A model generated the notes under the pieces. The model was not told the origin of the DNA. It did no database searches and saw only the letters and a list, made by a program, of their open reading frames with translations. DNA of 15,584 nucleotides, from positions 1 through 15,584 of the forward strand of contig JBAZOB010000029.1 of assembly GCA_041648895.1 (NCBI GenBank), read 5' to 3'. The DNA is from JBAZOB01 sp041648895. GTDB taxonomy: Bacteria > Patescibacteriota > JAHJAL01. Made by a program: the position numbers and the translations under genes. Below are positions 13,173 through 15,584 of this stretch, piece by piece (the first letter of the stretch is position 1; each line of letters starts with the position of its first letter).

Positions 13173-15584
13173 TCAAAAACTAACATGGATAAACTGTTTG
13201 CAGGTGGCTAGATAATCATTGTCGCGGTCGTCGCAGTCATTGGTCCAAATGTCGTTGTTTTTATTGATATCGGAAACGCCGGTGGTGTCTTTGGGCCAGA
13301 CATAATCAAATATTTTGGCGACGGGTTCGGAGATGATATCGAGGACTTCAGAAACGAAATCGGAGAAAACCTGGTGGGGATAGAAAGAAGTTAAGATGGA
13401 ATCGGCATTGTCCTGGTCGGTGCCGGTTAATTGGCCGTCATTGTCATAATCAATCCCGTAGATATTGAGAGTGCGTTTGTTTTTGTAAAAAGAAGTGATG
13501 ATATCGGTCAAGTGGACAATATTGTCGCGGGCGATTTTTTGGCGGCAGGCGGAGAAAAGTTTATCGGGGGAGATGCCATCTAAATAGTCGCCAAATTGAG
13601 TGGGATCCGGGCCTTGAAAGAATTGTTGCAGGTCATCAAATTGAGGGTCCTGGCTGTTGTCGTCAGTGGGTGGGGTAGGATTGTTGTCAGGATTGGGATT
13701 GTCGCTGGGTAGTGAAATACTGGGAATATTATTGAGGAAATTGTCAAAATTATTTAGGAGACTGATCGATTCGCAAGTGGAGATCTGGCCGTCTTGCAGG
13801 TTTTGGACGCTATCGGATAATTCCGGATAATCTGATAGATAATTATTTTGGAAAATATGGGTGGAAGTGTCAGTCAGAAATTTATCTAAATCATTATTGA
13901 TCAGGTTTTCCAGGTCATCAATGTTGATAGAATTATTGTATCCATTGGTGGTCAGATAATTTTTGATAGCAGAGCGGAAAGAGGTAAATAAATTGTGAGC
14001 CATGGTATTGCTGTCTTGATTTAAGACAACTTCGGTTATGCCACCCTGGTCGGCAAACCAATTATTGATTTTTGTTTGGCCGACAATCGAGGAAAAGAAT
14101 TGGTAGATGCCAATAAAATTATTTATTTGGGTTGGACTTATTTCTGACTGCTCTTCGTGTTGATAAAGTTGGTCAATGGCGGTGAGGAATTCGGGATTGC
14201 CGGTAGGGACACGCAGCAGCGTGCCCGTACTAGGATTGGAGAGCAGACGGTATAAATTGTCGGCGGTGGGGGGATAACCATCTAGATCCTGACTGACAAT
14301 ATTGAAGGCGCTTTGGTAATCCAGTCCGGTTTGGCTGGAGATGGTCTGGGAAATCATGGCCAGAACCAGGTCGGTAAGACTGTCGAAAGTGGGGCGTTGC
14401 AGCTGGCGAAGAAGATTATTGATAGTAGTCTCTCCGAGAGTGGGGTAGAGCGCTTTCAGGTGTTCTTGCAGGAGGGGAATTTCACCGAGAAGGGGGTGGA
14501 AATTGCCGGCTTGTAATTCAGTGACAATGGTTGGCAGATCAATGGTGCTGGAGGTATTGGTGATATTGGTTAAAGTATTATTTTGTTGGACTAAACCGAT
14601 GGCTTCATTGATACCGGCCGGGACATTGTGATCGGGCAATGATTTGAATATGCCCATGGTGTTGATAAAATCAGCCAGGTCAGCGTTGTCGGTATCGAGA
14701 TTGAGAATGCCAGTGAGATCGAGATTGGAGAGGCGGGTGGTGGTAGTGATGTAGCCGGCTTGGGCCAGGTTCTGTATATTTTGGTCCGGGTGGCCGGCGG
14801 AAAGAGAGTTGAGAGTGGAAAAAATAAAGGGCGTGCCGCCGATCTGGGCCAGTAAATCTTGGGTGCCATTGCCCTGTTGATATTTTTGGGCCATGGCGGT
14901 CTGGAGGGGATTGGTGTCGTTGGGGGCACGCAGCAGCGTGCCCGTACCAGATTCAATAATATTGATGTTGATCGGATTTTGGTATGAATTATGAACAATA
15001 TTGGTGGTGGTCTCCAGATATTTGAATTTGCCGGTCTGGTTTTGATAATTGTTGGCGCGGAGGCCGGGGACCAATATTTCGGCGAGATCAATTTTGGGAT
15101 AAATATAGTAAGTTTGGCCGGTAGTGAGGCCGGTGCCGCCGCCGGAAACGTTCTGGTAATCAGTTATGGGGTTGGCGGGCAAGTTTTCATTTTGACAATT
15201 CAAACTGGCGGCCGGGGTGACGTGAACTGAATTAGGATCAAGTTGGATTTCGGCCAGGGTGTTGTTGATGGTGATAGTATCGGTAGGGGCGCTCGGCTGC
15301 GCGCCCATGCTAGATGGTAGAGTGGCTTGATCGGAAAATTCATAGGCGGTGTCATAGTTGTTTTGTTGATTATTGGTGATAAATTGGTTGAAGTCCGGGT
15401 TGGGATTAACCACTGCCACCAATGGTAGAGTGGTATTTTGATAGGCATTGATAACTTTTTTGGTGAGCGGATTGCTAGTCGCGGCAGCGTCAATTTTGGC
15501 GATCAAGCGGGCGCGGAATTGGGGCAGTGATTCGCTCACGCCCAGGGCCTGGTAGTATTGGGTTTGCAGGTTGATTGATTCCGG
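13173..15584 (-). CDS. Large, probably exported Asn/Thr/Gln/Asp/Pro-rich protein with a dockerin-like Ca-binding loop (5' end outside window)
   Basis: The frame is open from the right edge for 803 codons and ends with TGA at 13173-13175. GTG 15539 is a possible internal start, but the upstream codons (SINLQTQYYQALG) look coding, so the gene probably begins outside. The product is low in Lys and rich in Asn, Gln, Thr, Asp and Pro. It has a Pro/Asp/Asn-rich linker (about 13640-13715, PSDNPNPDNNPTPPTDD). Near the C-terminus is DYDNDGQLTGTDQD (13410-13451), a DxDxDG EF-hand or dockerin-type calcium loop, preceded by a helix VHLTDIITSFYKN. A few Cys residues are spread along it. Three REP-like repeats are translated in it. 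I do not recognise the family. A surface or pilus-linked role is inferred only from the downstream pilB-like gene. Confidence 0.7.
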   Translation of the reverse strand, partial: PESINLQTQYYQALGVSESLPQFRARLIAKIDAAATSNPLTKKVINAYQNTTLPLVAVVNPNPDFNQFITNNQQNNYDTAYEFSDQATLPSSMGAQPSAPTDTITINNTLAEIQLDPNSVHVTPAASLNCQNENLPANPITDYQNVSGGGTGLTTGQTYYIYPKIDLAEILVPGLRANNYQNQTGKFKYLETTTNIVHNSYQNPININIIESGTGTLLRAPNDTNPLQTAMAQKYQQGNGTQDLLAQIGGTPFIFSTLNSLSAGHPDQNIQNLAQAGYITTTTRLSNLDLTGILNLDTDNADLADFINTMGIFKSLPDHNVPAGINEAIGLVQQNNTLTNITNTSSTIDLPTIVTELQAGNFHPLLGEIPLLQEHLKALYPTLGETTINNLLRQLQRPTFDSLTDLVLAMISQTISSQTGLDYQSAFNIVSQDLDGYPPTADNLYRLLSNPSTGTLLRVPTGNPEFLTAIDQLYQHEEQSEISPTQINNFIGIYQFFSSIVGQTKINNWFADQGGITEVVLNQDSNTMAHNLFTSFRSAIKNYLTTNGYNNSINIDDLENLINNDLDKFLTDTSTHIFQNNYLSDYPELSDSVQNLQDGQISTCESISLLNNFDNFLNNIPSISLPSDNPNPDNNPTPPTDDNSQDPQFDDLQQFFQGPDPTQFGDYLDGISPDKLFSACRQKIARDNIVHLTDIITSFYKNKRTLNIYGIDYDNDGQLTGTDQDNADSILTSFYPHQVFSDFVSEVLDIISEPVAKIFDYVWPKDTTGVSDINKNNDIWTNDCDDRDNDYLATCKQFIHVSF
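14203..14230 (+). repeat. In-frame REP-like palindrome in the large minus-strand gene (copy 1)
   Basis: GTAG + GGACACGC, loop AGCA, arm GCGTGCCC, then GTAC. On the coding (minus) strand it reads as STGTLLRVPTGN. The GTAG end is on the + strand, so the copy is antisense to the gene. One base differs from the intergenic and tsaD version (GGGACAC instead of GGGGCAC). Confidence 0.88.
14919..14947 (+). repeat. In-frame REP-like palindrome in the large minus-strand gene (copy 2)
   Basis: The head is GTTG rather than GTAG. GGGGCACGC, loop AGCA and GCGTGCCCGTAC follow. On the coding strand it reads as GTGTLLRAPNDT, the same phase and almost the same peptide as copy 1 about 700 bases away. Confidence 0.87.
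15283..15310 (+). repeat. In-frame REP-like palindrome in the large minus-strand gene (copy 3)
   Basis: GTAG + GGGCGC, loop TCGGCTGC, arm GCGCCC, then CATGC instead of GTACG. On the coding strand it reads as SMGAQPSAPTDT. The core differs from copies 1 and 2, but the head and hairpin layout are kept. Confidence 0.75.

Noticed and set aside
13138..13176. N-terminal 13-residue extension of the pilB-like protein from TTG
   Set aside because: The extension is hydrophobic and atypical, and a charged start typical of the family follows at ATG 13137; kept only as a finding.
1..15584. A transposase or RAYT gene, tRNA, rRNA or attachment site in the window
   Set aside because: No HUH/Y1 motif, cloverleaf, rRNA-like stretch or flanking direct repeat could be recognised; the enzyme that would move the repeats must lie elsewhere or be lost.

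Overview
The window looks like a piece of a bacterial genome of Patescibacteria (CPR) type. This is inference from the gene mix (a MurE-like ligase without its N-terminal domain beside a FemAB protein, a GspE/PilB ATPase, very short leaders) and from the density of palindromic repeats; no rRNA or other phylogenetic marker is present. TGA works as a stop codon (pepA, and the large gene at the right end), so the genetic code is the ordinary bacterial one. The + strand is rich in G and T throughout, even across minus-strand genes, so it is probably one replication strand in its entirety.

Layout. The tail of an unrecognised gene (3-293, +) ends in a clear terminator. Then come pepA (leucyl aminopeptidase, +), a TMEM43-family membrane protein (+) and a 95-residue membrane protein (+). 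A large inverted repeat at 3606-3783 separates these from a convergent minus-strand pair, a FemAB-type peptidoglycan aminoacyltransferase followed by a MurE-like ligase. An AT-rich divergent spacer leads to tsaD (+), valS (+) and a membrane-anchored TPR-like protein (+). The last abuts, stop to stop, a minus-strand gene for a GspE/PilB secretion or pilus ATPase. Upstream of that is a large, probably exported, Asn/Thr/Gln/Asp/Pro-rich protein whose 5' end lies outside the window. Functions present are protein turnover, cell-wall synthesis, tRNA t6A modification, tRNA-Val charging and type IV pilus or secretion energetics.

The most unusual content is a family of short GC-rich palindromes. Nearly all begin with GTAG followed by an imperfect hairpin, the architecture of REP sequences mobilised by RAYT (TnpA-REP) proteins. 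In ordinary bacteria REPs are extragenic. Here at least seven insertions lie in frame inside coding regions: three in tsaD, one composite in valS and three in the large C-terminal-edge gene. They encode extra peptides such as VGAGFKPARP, RGTQQRART and TGTLLRAPT in probable surface loops. Removing the three tsaD insertions brings the protein back to about its family length. All single copies have GTAG on the + strand whichever way the host gene runs, and a double copy in opposite orientations (BIME-like) sits between convergent genes. A second palindrome family (ends TGTCATCC/GGATGACAG) occurs only between genes. No RAYT gene, tRNA, rRNA, CRISPR array or transposase gene was seen, and no gene-free stretch exceeds about 200 bases.
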